DNA of 64,000 nt, taken from assembly GCA_021029095.1 (NCBI GenBank), contig JAJOHG010000032.1, positions 296,084-360,083 on the forward strand, in the 5' to 3' direction. Made by a program: the position numbers and the translations under genes. Origin of the DNA: Phellopilus nigrolimitatus (lineage: Eukaryota; Basidiomycota; Agaricomycetes; Hymenochaetales; Hymenochaetaceae). The notes under the pieces are model-generated. The model was not told the origin of the DNA and did not search any database. It saw nothing but the letters and a program-made list of their open reading frames with translations. This document shows positions 11,189 through 20,794 of this stretch, piece after piece (positions within the stretch are counted from its first letter, which is position 1; each line of letters opens with the position of its first letter).

Positions 11189-11824
11189 CGTAAATGGCAA
11201 ACTCCCAAGAAATACGTAGAGCTCAACCTAGTTCTCGCGGAAGAGATGGGAAGTCGGCGAGGAGTCCTTCAGTCTGCAGCACAATCGAATACGTACATAC
11301 ATGTAAGGCAATACATTTTTCTACGCCACCAGTCGCTGCACATGTACGTTGGATCGACGGCGGTCTGACTTCGATAACTATAACCATGAACTTTTGGACT
11401 CATTTCCATTCAGGAATTTTTTCTAGTACCTTGCGACAATGGAAAATCTGCGAAGCTCTTGAGTAATACCGCGCTGTCGAAATAATTGCGTAGCCCAAAG
11501 CCCGAATCAAACCTTACTCTTTTGAACTGTGGGCCTATGGACGCCTCTGCTATGAATTACAATGGATTTCCCTGATCTAGCATCCCATATTGATACCAGC
11601 CCAGAGCCTGTCGGATGAAGTATCTGATAAAGTATACTCGTTGCTTGCTTTGAGGAATAGAGCACAGAAAGTGCGAAAATGGATCATTCTGAACCAACGT
11701 GTCTATGGTTTGATACAAAATACAAAACGTAGAGGAGATCGACCAAATAATATTTACGATCTGTACAAACATTTCCTTCAGTTGTATAATGTCGAAATAT
11801 CGAGTAGAGATGTTGGCGCAAACA
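11189..11824. other. Intergenic spacer upstream of BTB copy 2
   Basis: About 640 bp between the BTB copy 2 start and the stop of the reductase gene. Open frames here are short and in conflict with each other. Nothing recognisable. Confidence 0.45.
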
Positions 11825-13094
11825 TTACTCCAGTTCCGCTAAGACAACATCCACATCGCTGGCAACTGTCTCCTCAAACTCCGGTTCCTTAGGCACCCAA
11901 CCTAAATCTTTGAGGCGCTCAGATCGCACGAGTGATCTCGACGAGGCAACTCTGTTGAAAATGTCAGCTATTTTCGAGAATGTTTTTAACAATGGCGAGA
12001 CTCGTCAGTGACTTACTTCCCGGTAAATCCTAGCACCTCTACAGGGGTATCCAAAAGCTCCGAAGATTCAAGCTTTCCTCGCTTGTAGAGCTCATCCGTG
12101 ATGGACGCAAGCATCGTCTTCCAATCCTTCTGTACGCTGCTCACGATGAAAAATCGAGAGTACGGACTCGAAGTCAGCGCTACAGATTTCGCCTCGAGTG
12201 CGCGCTCCAGAACGAGCAAGAAGGCAGGGATCACGTCTTTGATATTGACCTGTAGCCATTATTCAGAAACTCTGCGACTTTCAAGTTAAAGCGTGAAAAC
12301 GCGCCCATCCGAAACTGTTCTTCCCATCTCCGATTATGATGCCGTGCTTGAGTTTTAGCATAAGCTTGACAAGATTTCTGACCATAAGTGCGGTTCGAGT
12401 GATGGGTCCATCTCCAGTGCCGTGCACGATAGATGGGCAGATTGTGAAATTGTTAATATATCTCTCCCCACCTGCCTTAAGAATTCTGCCGAACGAATAT
12501 TAGAGGTTTAGTTGTCAAAGGAAAGGGAAATCGTCGTACGCAACATCGGCCGGGCCATGCAGCATCGATGGCGTAAGTAGCTTGATGTCCTCTTCCGAGT
12601 CCTGCGTGGAAATTTCAGTAGAAGATTGCTGAGATAGAAAAGGACTTTATATACCGTCCACACTTTGGCATTCGGATCGAACTTCGCCGAGTTCTCATCT
12701 ATAAAAATGCCTGTACCGCTTGTGTGCAACAAAGTACCAACTCCGAGTCCCTTCGTGTGTCTCGCTTTCAAGCCCTTAAGAATGGCGAGAGTGAGTTCCA
12801 GGTCGTCGCAGTCTCCCACATTGATGACGATGTCTGCCTGCTCAGATTGCTCGGAAATAACGTCGACGTCTGCGAAGGATCCCTGGACTACAGTAGCTCC
12901 AGCGGATCTGATGGCTTCGATATATGATTCGGAGCGGACAAGGGCGGTGTAGTTGAAATCAGGATATTTCCTCTTGAGCGCGACGAGGAGAGCACCTGTC
13001 GACCATAGCATTAAGCATACCCCCAGCTCGCGGTTGAGTAGCCCTGCGTACCTCCAATATAGCCCGTTGCACCGATGATAAATACTTTCGTCAT
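11825..13094 (-). CDS. NAD(P)-binding Rossmann protein, NmrA/epimerase-like
   Basis: Probably an NAD(P)-dependent reductase or regulator of the atypical short-chain dehydrogenase class; substrate unknown. Exons 13094-13052, 12995-12655, 12601-12540, 12485-12305, 12249-12017 and 11951-11825 give about 328 aa. The N-terminus MTKVFIIGATGYIGG is a GxxGxxG dinucleotide-binding motif followed by a Rossmann fold: TALVRS, then ATVVQGSFAD and DIVINVGDCDDLELT. LLHTSGTGIF follows, then TPSMLHGPAD, SIVHGTGDGPITRTA, and the C-terminal VNIKDVIPAFLLVLERALE. It ends ERLKDLGWVPKEPEF through VVLAELE. The intron 12304-12250 lacks a phase-compatible GT donor; a GC donor (GCGCGT) fits. Family membership is sound, function is not. 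Confidence 0.8.
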
Positions 13095-14140
13095 GATGTG
13101 GAGAAATTGAAGGGATATACTAAGTTGAAGGCGTAGTTGACCTCGACCTCCAGATACTTGCGCTTTTTATACTGCCAGTGTAACAAAATCGGTCCGAGTA
13201 GATTGATGAAAGTCAACTTCTTTGACACAAACGCGCTTCGTTCCAGGCAGTAAAGCAACGCCTTTTTCTGCTAGAGCTCAGTTCAGCGAGGCTTTGTAAG
13301 ACAATCAGTCGGAGAGCGTCGGAGATATAGGCAGGAAACGATGGAGATCAGTAAGCAGCTCCCTTAGTGACTCTGACCTTCTGACACGATTGGATATGTA
13401 ACCTGAAAGATTTGCCAAGAGTAAGAGAAATGGCAAAACTTTTACACAGAGAAAAATATAACTTCATTCTCCTCCTATTACGGGTGCTTTGGTCGCAATT
13501 GGCAGTCTATGAGTGCATACGTGAGACAAGAGAGCGAGCAATACGAATGGATTGGACTCTGGAAAAAGACAATTCAAGACCACGTGATAAGAGAGATTGG
13601 TCACGAGCTGAGTCTCAAAATCGGAACACCGCCACCCAGAGACTTAGCAGGCGCAAATCATGATCGACGGTGGCTGACGCTACCGTCTCCTCGTTTCAGC
13701 GCTGTCGACGTCTTGAACTTACTTCACTTCGGGGAGATCTCTAATGCTTGTGGATCTAAAAGAATCAAGTGCACTTAAATAATATGGTGCTGTAAAAACA
13801 ATCGCTTTATTTTCAGCTCAATCTAGGCCCTTCTTTTCCGTGCTCATACTGCCTCTGGTTTGAACTGCAACGGTCTTCCCTAAATTAGAGAGTTGCGCGC
13901 TGACGCAGCTCAAAAAATAGCTGGATAAAGCAAGGATGTCTGGCGAAGTGTGTTTGCTTTTGTTTTCAAAGAAAACAAATCAAAACACAAGCGCGAAAAC
14001 ACATAAATTCTGGGTCAGACTGCCCCCCGTCTCCAGCTGCTCTTTGCTAACTACCACCACCATCGCACCTACACATGCACTCCCGATACCACCCATACCA
14101 TACCAACATGTCTCATACTATTACCTCGTCCCTACTGTTC
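13095..14140. other. Intergenic region upstream of pseudogene and repeat array
   Basis: About 1 kb containing the reductase promoter on the left. Open frames at 13412-13778 are short, overlapping and unlike known proteins. A CT-rich stretch around 14040-14110 precedes the decayed gene fragment. Confidence 0.4.
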
Positions 14141-14475
14141 CTCTCGCCAAGCTCGTCGTCAGCCTCCGCTCCACGGTGCCGACGACACCGCCCAGCCCCG
14201 CCTCAGAGGCCACGGCCCACCTAAACGCGACCTCGTCTGCACCCATCCTAGACACTACCATGTACGTCAGTCCACGCTTGATGCTTGGCGAAGACTATGT
14301 CTCTGATCATGCTCGAGGAAGCCTGCTAGTCCGAGGCCATCGTTCGTCACCCTGCCGCTCTCCTCATCCCCGAGCAGCTCACGCACATCGAACTCAGCTA
14401 GTCGACGGTCGTATCCCTCGAGGACGCGCAGAACAACAATGCCATCCGCAGCCGTGCAGTCGACCTGCTCTAATA
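14141..14475 (+). pseudogene. Decayed protein-coding fragment, family not recognised
   Basis: One frame has protein-like composition for about 40 codons (LAKLVVSLRSTVPTTPPSPA, then ATAHLNATSSAPILDTTM) up to a GTACGT donor at 14263. The downstream stretch 14310-14475 reads SEAIVRHPAALLIPEQLTHI, then ELS, a TAG stop, STVVSLEDAQNNNAIRSRAV and DLL, with another TAG stop before SEAIV. The smooth amphipathic protein interrupted by stops suggests a dead gene copy. I could not assign a family. It ends just before the repeat array and might be its ancestral 5' portion. Confidence 0.4.
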
Positions 14476-14670
14476 AAGAGGGCCGAGTCCTCCCGATGTT
14501 TTACCGTCGTTAAGATGAGTTGCTCGCTATACTTCGTATTATCTTGGCACTGAAATTTTATCTTTAGGATTACAATGCAACGACTCAGCATGCATCGAGA
14601 CGCGTAGGTGAAACATGCCTGCACTCGCAAGGCGCCTAGGGCGTGCGACGGACGCAACGGCAAAGCCGGA

Positions 14671-17628
14671 GAGGTTTGGAGAAGGTGCCTCTTCTCTAGA
14701 TTTCACTTGCTTTACCAAGCGTGAAGGACCGGCTGACACTTCCAGACGAGTTATTAATGTTTATTTCTTCTTTACGGATTTCACTTTCTTGCATACACAG
14801 ACTATGAGACACGGCACCCCTGCATTCGCGAAACGCTTCGGGCTTGCGACGAACGCGACGGCGACGGTGACAAAAGCTCGAGAGGGTTGGCCGCCTCTCG
14901 TGTTTTTTGTTGCTCGAGTCTAGCGTGGAGGAGTGGATTGAGACAATCATGTGAGTCCTCTATGCATTTGCCGTACTACTGCGCTCGTTTCTCTTCCCGG
15001 GCAGAACTTCCGGCAATCGCAAGGCGCATAAGGCGTGCGACGGACATGACGGTTACGCTGGGGAGGTCTCGAGAAGGTGCCTCTTCTCGGTACCCCACCG
15101 GCTTGACCGAGCATGGAGGGTCGGTAGGCTCTTCCAGGTGAGTCCTCCAATTCGATTCTTTCTCCTAACATTTTCAGTTCGTTGAATGAAGAGACTGCTT
15201 GAAACAATTTCGGTGAGTCATCGATTATCATATCGCATTCACGCGCTTGGCATTCTCCCCATAGATACTCCGCAGTAGACGAAGTATCCGACAGTAGCCT
15301 CTTAAATCCTCCGCCGCTTGCGCTTAGCGTGAAGGAACGGTCTAAAACATGCATGTGAGTCATCTTGCATTTATAGCATTTGTACGCTCGGCCCTCTCCT
15401 TCTAGATTTTTGCCGCACCTATTTCATAGGACGCAATCGCGAGACGCGCAAAGCGTGCGACGGACGCAAAGGGTACATCAGAGAGGTTTCGAGAAGGTGC
15501 CTCTTCCCGAAATCTCACCTGCTTGCACCAAGCGTGAAGGATTGGCTGGTACTTCCAAATGAGTCGTTTATTTCCATTCTTCCTTTCACTTGTAATTTGA
15601 CCTGTTTGTAAACCGAGTCTGCCTGGAGTTATTTTGTGAGTCGTCACTTATAATATTACCTTCCAGGGATTCATATTCTTTCCACAGAAGCCTTTAAAAT
15701 GTCCCTCATTTCCGAAGCCACAGAGGTAAGTTGACCTTTCGCCGGACAGTGGACTTACTTTCGTTTCTAGTATCGAGATCATGAAGTGAATCCTTGGTAT
15801 TCGCGAGACGTTTAAGACGTGCGTCGGACGCGATGTCGATGGCGGTGGGGACTTGAGGGGGTTGGCCGCCTCTCAGGTTCTCTGCTGCTTGAGTCTAGCG
15901 TGAGGGAATGGTCTAGAATATTCACGTGAGATATCTCTTGCATTTATCGCATTCGCGCGCTTGGTCCTCTTCGCCTAGATTCGCTTCGATCCTATTCCGT
16001 AGGGCGCAATCGCAAGACGCACAGGGCGTGCGACGAACGCGACGGTCGCACTGGAGAGACCTCGAGAAGGTGCCTCTTCTTGAAGTCTCATCCGGGAGTA
16101 CCAAACGCGATGGATAGGTTGGCACTTCTAGGTGAGCCTTCCGCTTCGATCCCTTCCATAGATATTTTCATTCCGTTGCTCTCGGAGACTGCTTGAAAGA
16201 ATTTCGGTGAGTCTGTCTATTATGATATATATCACCTTCACGCGCTTGGCATTCTCTCCATAGGTACTTTGCAGTTGACGAAGTATGGTTACCCAGTATC
16301 TGGGTTTATGAAGGAAAAATCTAAAAATGCACGTGAGTCATCTTGGGTTTATCGACTTTGCGTGCTGGGTCTTCTTCCCATAGATTTGCTACGAGCCTAT
16401 CTGGTAGAACGCAATCGCGAGACGCGAAAGGCGTGCGACGAACACGATGGGCATGTCAGAGAGGTTTCGAGAAGGTGCCTCTTCCCGAAATCTCACCTGC
16501 TTGCACCAAGCGCGAGGGATTGGCTAGCACTTCCAGATGAGTCGTTCACTTCGGTCCCTTGCTTTCGTAATTTGACCTGTTCGTATACCGAGCTTATCTG
16601 AGTTTAGCATGTGAATCGTCAATTATAGTTTACGTTCCCGAGATCCACACTCTCCACAGATGCTTTCAGAATGGCCTTCATATCCGAAGTCAAAGAAGTA
16701 AGCTCACCCTTTGTCTGACAGTAGGCTTATTCTCGTCTTTAGAATTGAGATCATGAAGTGAATCCCTGATATCGCAAACGCTTCGGACGTGCAAACGGAT
16801 GCGATAGCGATGGCGGTGGGGACTGAGGGGGTTGGCCGCCTCTCAGGTTCTCTGCTGCTTGAGTCTAGCATGAAGGATACGGTCTGGAATATCCACGTGA
16901 GCCGTCTTTTGCATTTATCGCATTCGCAGCTTGGTCCTCTTCCTGCAGATCCGTATCGAGCCTAATTCGTAGGGCGCAATCGCGAGAAGCACAAGGCGTG
17001 CGGCGAACGCGGCAGTCAGTCCGGGGAAGGTCGAAAGAAGGTGCCTCTTCTCGAAGCCCCACCTGTCTGCACTGAGCGTAGAGGATCGGTTGACGCTCTT
17101 TCAAGTGAGTCTTCTACTTCCATCCTTTCCACAGGTGATTTCGTTGTACGCGGAGACTGCTTGAAACAATTCCGGTGGGTCTGTCAATCATAAAATCACC
17201 TTCGCGCACTTGGCATTCTCCCTATAGATACTTCCGCCACGTTTCCGAGCGGCTCTCATATATGCAGCTGAGAGTAAGTTCATCCATTGCCTAACAGCAG
17301 GCTCATTTTGCTTTCCAGAACCGAGAAGGATTTCGTTGGATTCGCGAGACGTCTTGAACGTGCGTCGGACGCGATGGCGAGAGTGGCGGGACTTGAGGGG
17401 GTTGGCCGCCTCTCAGGTTCTCTGCCGCTTGAGTCTAGCGTGAGGGAAGGTCTGGAATATCCACGTGAGTCATCTCTTGCATTTGTCGCATTCGCGCGCT
17501 TGGTCCTCTTTGCCCAGCTCCGCTTCGAGCTTATTCTGTAGGACGCAATCGCCAGACGCGCAGGGCGTGCAACGAACGCGATGGTCCTGTTGGAGAGATC
17601 CCAAGAAGGTGCCTCTTCTTGAAATCTC
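14671..17628 (+). repeat. A-type hairpin boxes (seven copies, loop GTGCCT)
   Basis: Loops at 14685, 15077, 15497, 16070, 16475, 17041 and 17609, all GTGCCT. In six copies 14 nt on each side can pair. Copy 1 pairs at all 14 positions (10 Watson-Crick and 4 G-U). Copies 3, 4 and 5 pair at 13, and copies 2 and 7 at 12. Copy 6 is disrupted by a bulge. Position 6 from the loop is G-C in copies 1, 2, 3 and 5, G-U in copy 4, and A-U in copy 7. Position 10 is C-G in copy 4 but U-A in copies 3, 5 and 7. Such paired changes are what selection on an RNA or cruciform stem would give. Each box is followed by an intron-like GTGAGTC or a decayed version of it. Confidence 0.65.
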
Positions 17629-18134
17629 ATCTGGGAGCACCAAGCGTAGAGGGTTTGTTGGTAACTCCAGGTGTGTCGTCGGCTTCGTCTCCTCTTCTAC
17701 GGATTTTATTTTGTTGTAAACGGAAAGTTTAGAAAGCGGCTTCTTTGAATTCGCGAGACCCTGGGGCATGCGATGGACCTGATGGCGATGGCGCAAGAAG
17801 ACAGGGAGTGCGGCCTCTCGGCTTCCCCGTTGCTCGCGTCTAGCGTAAGGAAATGGCCTTGAACAAGTTCGGCAAGTCATTCGTTATGTATCGTCCACTT
17901 GTGCGCTCGGTAACTTCGGCACAGATGCGTTTCATTACGTTCTGATCTAGGTCATAGCCCAGCAATTGACGAGTAGGTTTACCATTGTTCGACAGCCATG
18001 TTCATTTTGTTTTTGTTTGCAGGGAAAAGACTGTGAATACAATTTCCAGCAATCGCAAGACGCGTTGGGCGTACGACGGACGCGGAGGTGATGGTGACGA
18101 GGGCTTGAGAGGGTTGGCCGCCTCTCGGGTTCTT
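14872..18134 (+). repeat. B-type hairpin boxes (loop GTTGGCCG)
   Basis: Well-formed copies have GTTGGCCG loops at 14886, 15861, 16831, 17401 and 18113; a degenerate one lies near 17810. Stem pairing over 14 nt is 13/14 in the first (T-T mismatch), 14/14 in the second, 13/14 in the fourth and 14/14 with several G-U in the last; the third has a one-base deletion in its left arm. Stem position 7 is C-G in copy 1, U-A in copies 2 and 4 and U-G in the last. B boxes share flanks with A boxes (GCGTGCG...GACGCGATGGCG before, CTTGAGTCTAGCGTGAGGGA after), so both derive from one ancestor. Confidence 0.6.
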
Positions 18135-18180
18135 CGTTGCTTGAGCCTGGCGCGAGGGAACGGACATAATTTTTTTAGCT

Positions 18181-19619
18181 GAGTCGTGGATTGCAATCTT
18201 CATCTTCCGCGAGCTCGTCCCTTTTCCCACAGATATTGCTTCGTAGCCGAACGGCTGTCTGTTCGCTGTGATTGATTATGTAAGCCCGTTCTCGTCATAT
18301 TATCGTTTCGCGTGTGTTCGGCCGTCATAACCAGACAGAGAACTTGCGCAAGCGAGGGCGGAAAAGGCCTGGGGCGGCTGGCCACTGCGTCAGTGTCCTT
18401 GAAGTCTGAGCGTGCGCGTGGCCAGGGGCAGGCTGGTTGCGTCTCGACAACTGACAGGCCGTGAGGGCGGGCCAGCCTTGCGATCTTGACGTTGGAGTCT
18501 GCGTATCGGACGCCTCTGGCAGCAGATCGTCAGATTTCAGAGCCTTAGGTATGCGCTCTCCTTATGTGATTGTTTCCGTACTTCGTCTTACTTTTTTTCT
18601 TCTTGGTGCAGGTCCGTCGCTATATACGGTACATGGAAACCAGCATCTTCATCAGGGCTGGTTGGGGTGAGTGGGTGGATCACTCCCTTAATCGACTGGA
18701 AGGATCGGAATGCGAGTCCTTCGTCGCTCCACTATGGAGGCGGAATACTGACAGTTTCTTTGTTTTCTTTGCATATCCTTCGCCGTCTCCCGCTTCGGAT
18801 TTCACAGACCTATCTTTCCGTTCCTGTATCATCTGTGCATGTCTGTCTGCTGCATGTCTGTCTCGATTAGCCTATATTTTTGACTGCATCTGCATTGTAT
18901 ACCCACTTGTATTTATTTTCTCGTGTTTTGTCTATGTCCCGTTCATATCTGTTCTTTTGTTCTGCATGATCGATATTTTCTTCCTGTTTTCTTTCTGAAT
19001 TTCTACAAACGCGCAAGATAATAAAAATGCGGACAAACCTAAGATATATTGGACAGAGGAGAGCGAGCGCGGATGAAATCCACAAAGCCAGATGGTCATT
19101 GGGGGTTCGCTTCTTAAATCGTGGTATCCTTCAGCAAAACCAAGAAACCTCTTGCCGGCTTAACAAAATCTATAATCGTGTATCTCTGGGGCATTTGCAA
19201 GGATTTAGTAGTGCCTTTTTCCAGTTTCCCATTAGTAGACGGTAAGATGAAAGGGCAACAATGCCAAATCGATGAGCGTTCGAAGTCTAGACGAGAAGAC
19301 ACGTCAGAACACGTGATACGCCTGCTGTGGCTAGGGCATACGCCGCCGCGTGCACGACGAAGCACGGTCCTTGAAATTTTAGAAAGTGCGTACATGCTCC
19401 TTACACGATCGTGGTTATCATAGGTGTAACTGGAAACTCCCGCGGAGCGCTCAGATGCTTTTTTCTTGAGCCAAAACCGCGTCAGTCGACATAGAAGTAT
19501 TTGATCCATGAATTTCAGAGATAAAAGGAAGTCGAAAGCAGTACGTGTATTTATACGCCAAGTAGAAGCCAAGTAGTGTAGTGGATGTAGTGACACACAG
19601 ATGTATGTCAATGTTCGAT
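18181..19619. other. Possible 3' continuation of the array transcript; otherwise gene-free
   Basis: After the last B box the splice-like pattern continues once or twice: GTATGCGCTC near 18549, with a pyrimidine tract and GTGCAG near 18610. The segment 18750-19000 is pyrimidine-rich and ends with AATAAAAATG near 19020, which resembles a 3' UTR with a polyadenylation signal. From there to 19619 no coding region is convincing; frames on both strands overlap and conflict. Confidence 0.35.
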
Positions 19620-20519
19620 TTACCCCTCTGTTTTCATGACCAGACTTTCGCCATTACCGACTGCTTCCTCCCCCACTCTGCCGTCGCGCAGAACAGAGTT
19701 CCCAGCATCCTCACTTTCTTCCGGGGTCGCATTCGAATTGGAATAGGACTTTCGAGGAAGCCTGGTATAAACGTGCTCCTTCGTCTCGTACCCCCATTGT
19801 GCGACGCCGTCGCGGATGCTGCCCTGCGAACGGAGCAGAGAGAAAAGCCTCACAACCAGGTATGCCCCAATCGCTAACGAGGTCAAAAACATTGAGAGGA
19901 GGCAAATGAGGAGCAAGGTTCCCAAAAGCGCCGTTCCTAATTAAAGGTATATGTCTTAGTATAAAGGTCCAAATCGCACGTATACTAAGCGAGAGGAATG
20001 ATTTGAATTACCGAGGACGGTGATGATTGCTGCACTGGCTAAGATCGCAAATGTCAAAGACGCGAAAACGAATGTGGATAGTATAAGGAGTGATGTCGCT
20101 CTGTGAAGCCTGTAAGCCTTGAAACGCGGAGTGCTCCAGTATGAAGGCTTACACAAAGCACGCGACCGGGAGGAAACTGAAGAAAGAAAAGATTGTGATG
20201 AATACCTGGAAGGTAGTACATTAGCCTTTTTTTTCGATACCGTCGAGAAGGAGGACGTACGAAGAGCACAGGGTACACGCGACTGAACGCCTTGGCTTGT
20301 TCGAGAGCGGGGTCGACATAATCATGGTAAATTCTGCCCATTTGGAAGTGTGGAAGAGAGACACTCATTAAGCACCTCGCCTATTTGTTGAAATAGCACG
20401 ACTTGCCTGTCTGAGTAGGCCTGGACGTCTGTCATGTTCTTCTCAAAGGAGCGTCGGATGCGCTCCTGGCTGCTCAAGCCAACAGCTTCGCCACGCGGTT
20501 TCGGTTGGTTTACAGACAT
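19620..20519 (-). CDS. Promethin/LDAF1-like hydrophobic-hairpin membrane protein
   Basis: Probably an ER/lipid-droplet membrane protein of the promethin (LDAF1, yeast LDO) type. Exons 20519-20407, 20333-20261, 20205-20153, 20109-20012 and 19936-19620 give 217 aa. An N-terminal charged region (SQERIRRSFEKNMTDVQAYS) leads to IYHDYVDPALEQAKAFSRVY. Four closely spaced hydrophobic stretches follow (VFITIFSFFSFLPVACFVL, TSLLILSTFVFASLTFAI, LASAAIITVLGTALLGTLLL, ICLLSMFLTSLAIGAYLVV) that could form two membrane hairpins. A polar tail rich in Ser/Glu/Asn follows. Intron 1 has no usable GT; AG|GCAAGT, the textbook GC-AG donor, joins in phase. No enzyme motif is present. The topology is clear; the family call rests on architecture and length. 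Confidence 0.65.
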
Positions 20520-20794
20520 TTTGATTCTTGCATTAAGAATTACACGGTGATATTGATAAAGCCTTGTCCGTATGCACGGTAAGGTGATATACACAGAAAA
20601 GTGAGCGAGAATCGAGAGTGTTTGCAAGTGCGAGTCCAGTGAATTATCCAGTGATTCTGAAGTCGGTTGAAGCACGCCGGAAACACGTGATCTGGCGCGT
20701 CACTATCGTGCGTTCATTAGACGTTGAGCTGCATCTTGCCTTCATTCAAGCTGCGCAGTATTTATGTTACCCTGATCAGCAGCTTTTGCCACGA
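20520..20794. promoter_or_regulatory. Divergent promoter, promethin-like gene / VPS9
   Basis: 275 bp separate the two start codons. The VPS9 frame stays open upstream to 20618 but contains no better ATG, so I treat this as promoter plus two 5' UTRs. Contains TATTTATG near 20758. No specific factor site recognised. Confidence 0.4.

Larger units (their letters stand above)
14600..18180 (+). repeat. Higher-order tandem repeat array with exon-like boxes
   Basis: About 3.6 copies of a roughly 0.97-0.99 kb unit. Equivalent points: GTTGGCCG loops at 14886, 15861 and 16831 (about 970-975 apart); GTGCCT loops at 15497 and 16475 (978 apart); an AATTTGACCTGTT stretch near 15593 and again near 16571. 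Each unit contains two A boxes, one B box and linkers. A and B boxes share the layout CGCGAGACGC...GCGTGCGACGGACGCGATGG, hairpin, GCTTG...AGCGTG, then CTTCCAG or CAC followed by GTGAGTC. Between boxes lie 40-60 nt stretches that start GTGAGT/GTAAGT and end in pyrimidines plus CAG/TAG, exactly like the introns of neighbouring genes; examples run from donors near 14951, 15136, 15213, 15352, 15926 and 16129. Reading frames are not conserved between copies, so this is best read as exons of a repetitive non-coding transcript or a decayed repetitive gene. Confidence 0.75.

Noticed and set aside
13936..14553. Single 205-codon protein
   Set aside because: Mixed composition over CT-rich leader and decayed fragment; the likely real fragment is in another frame and carries stops.
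14600..18180. CRISPR array or ordinary satellite
   Set aside because: The organism is a fungus, units are about 0.98 kb with no short identical repeats, and intron-like signals are present.
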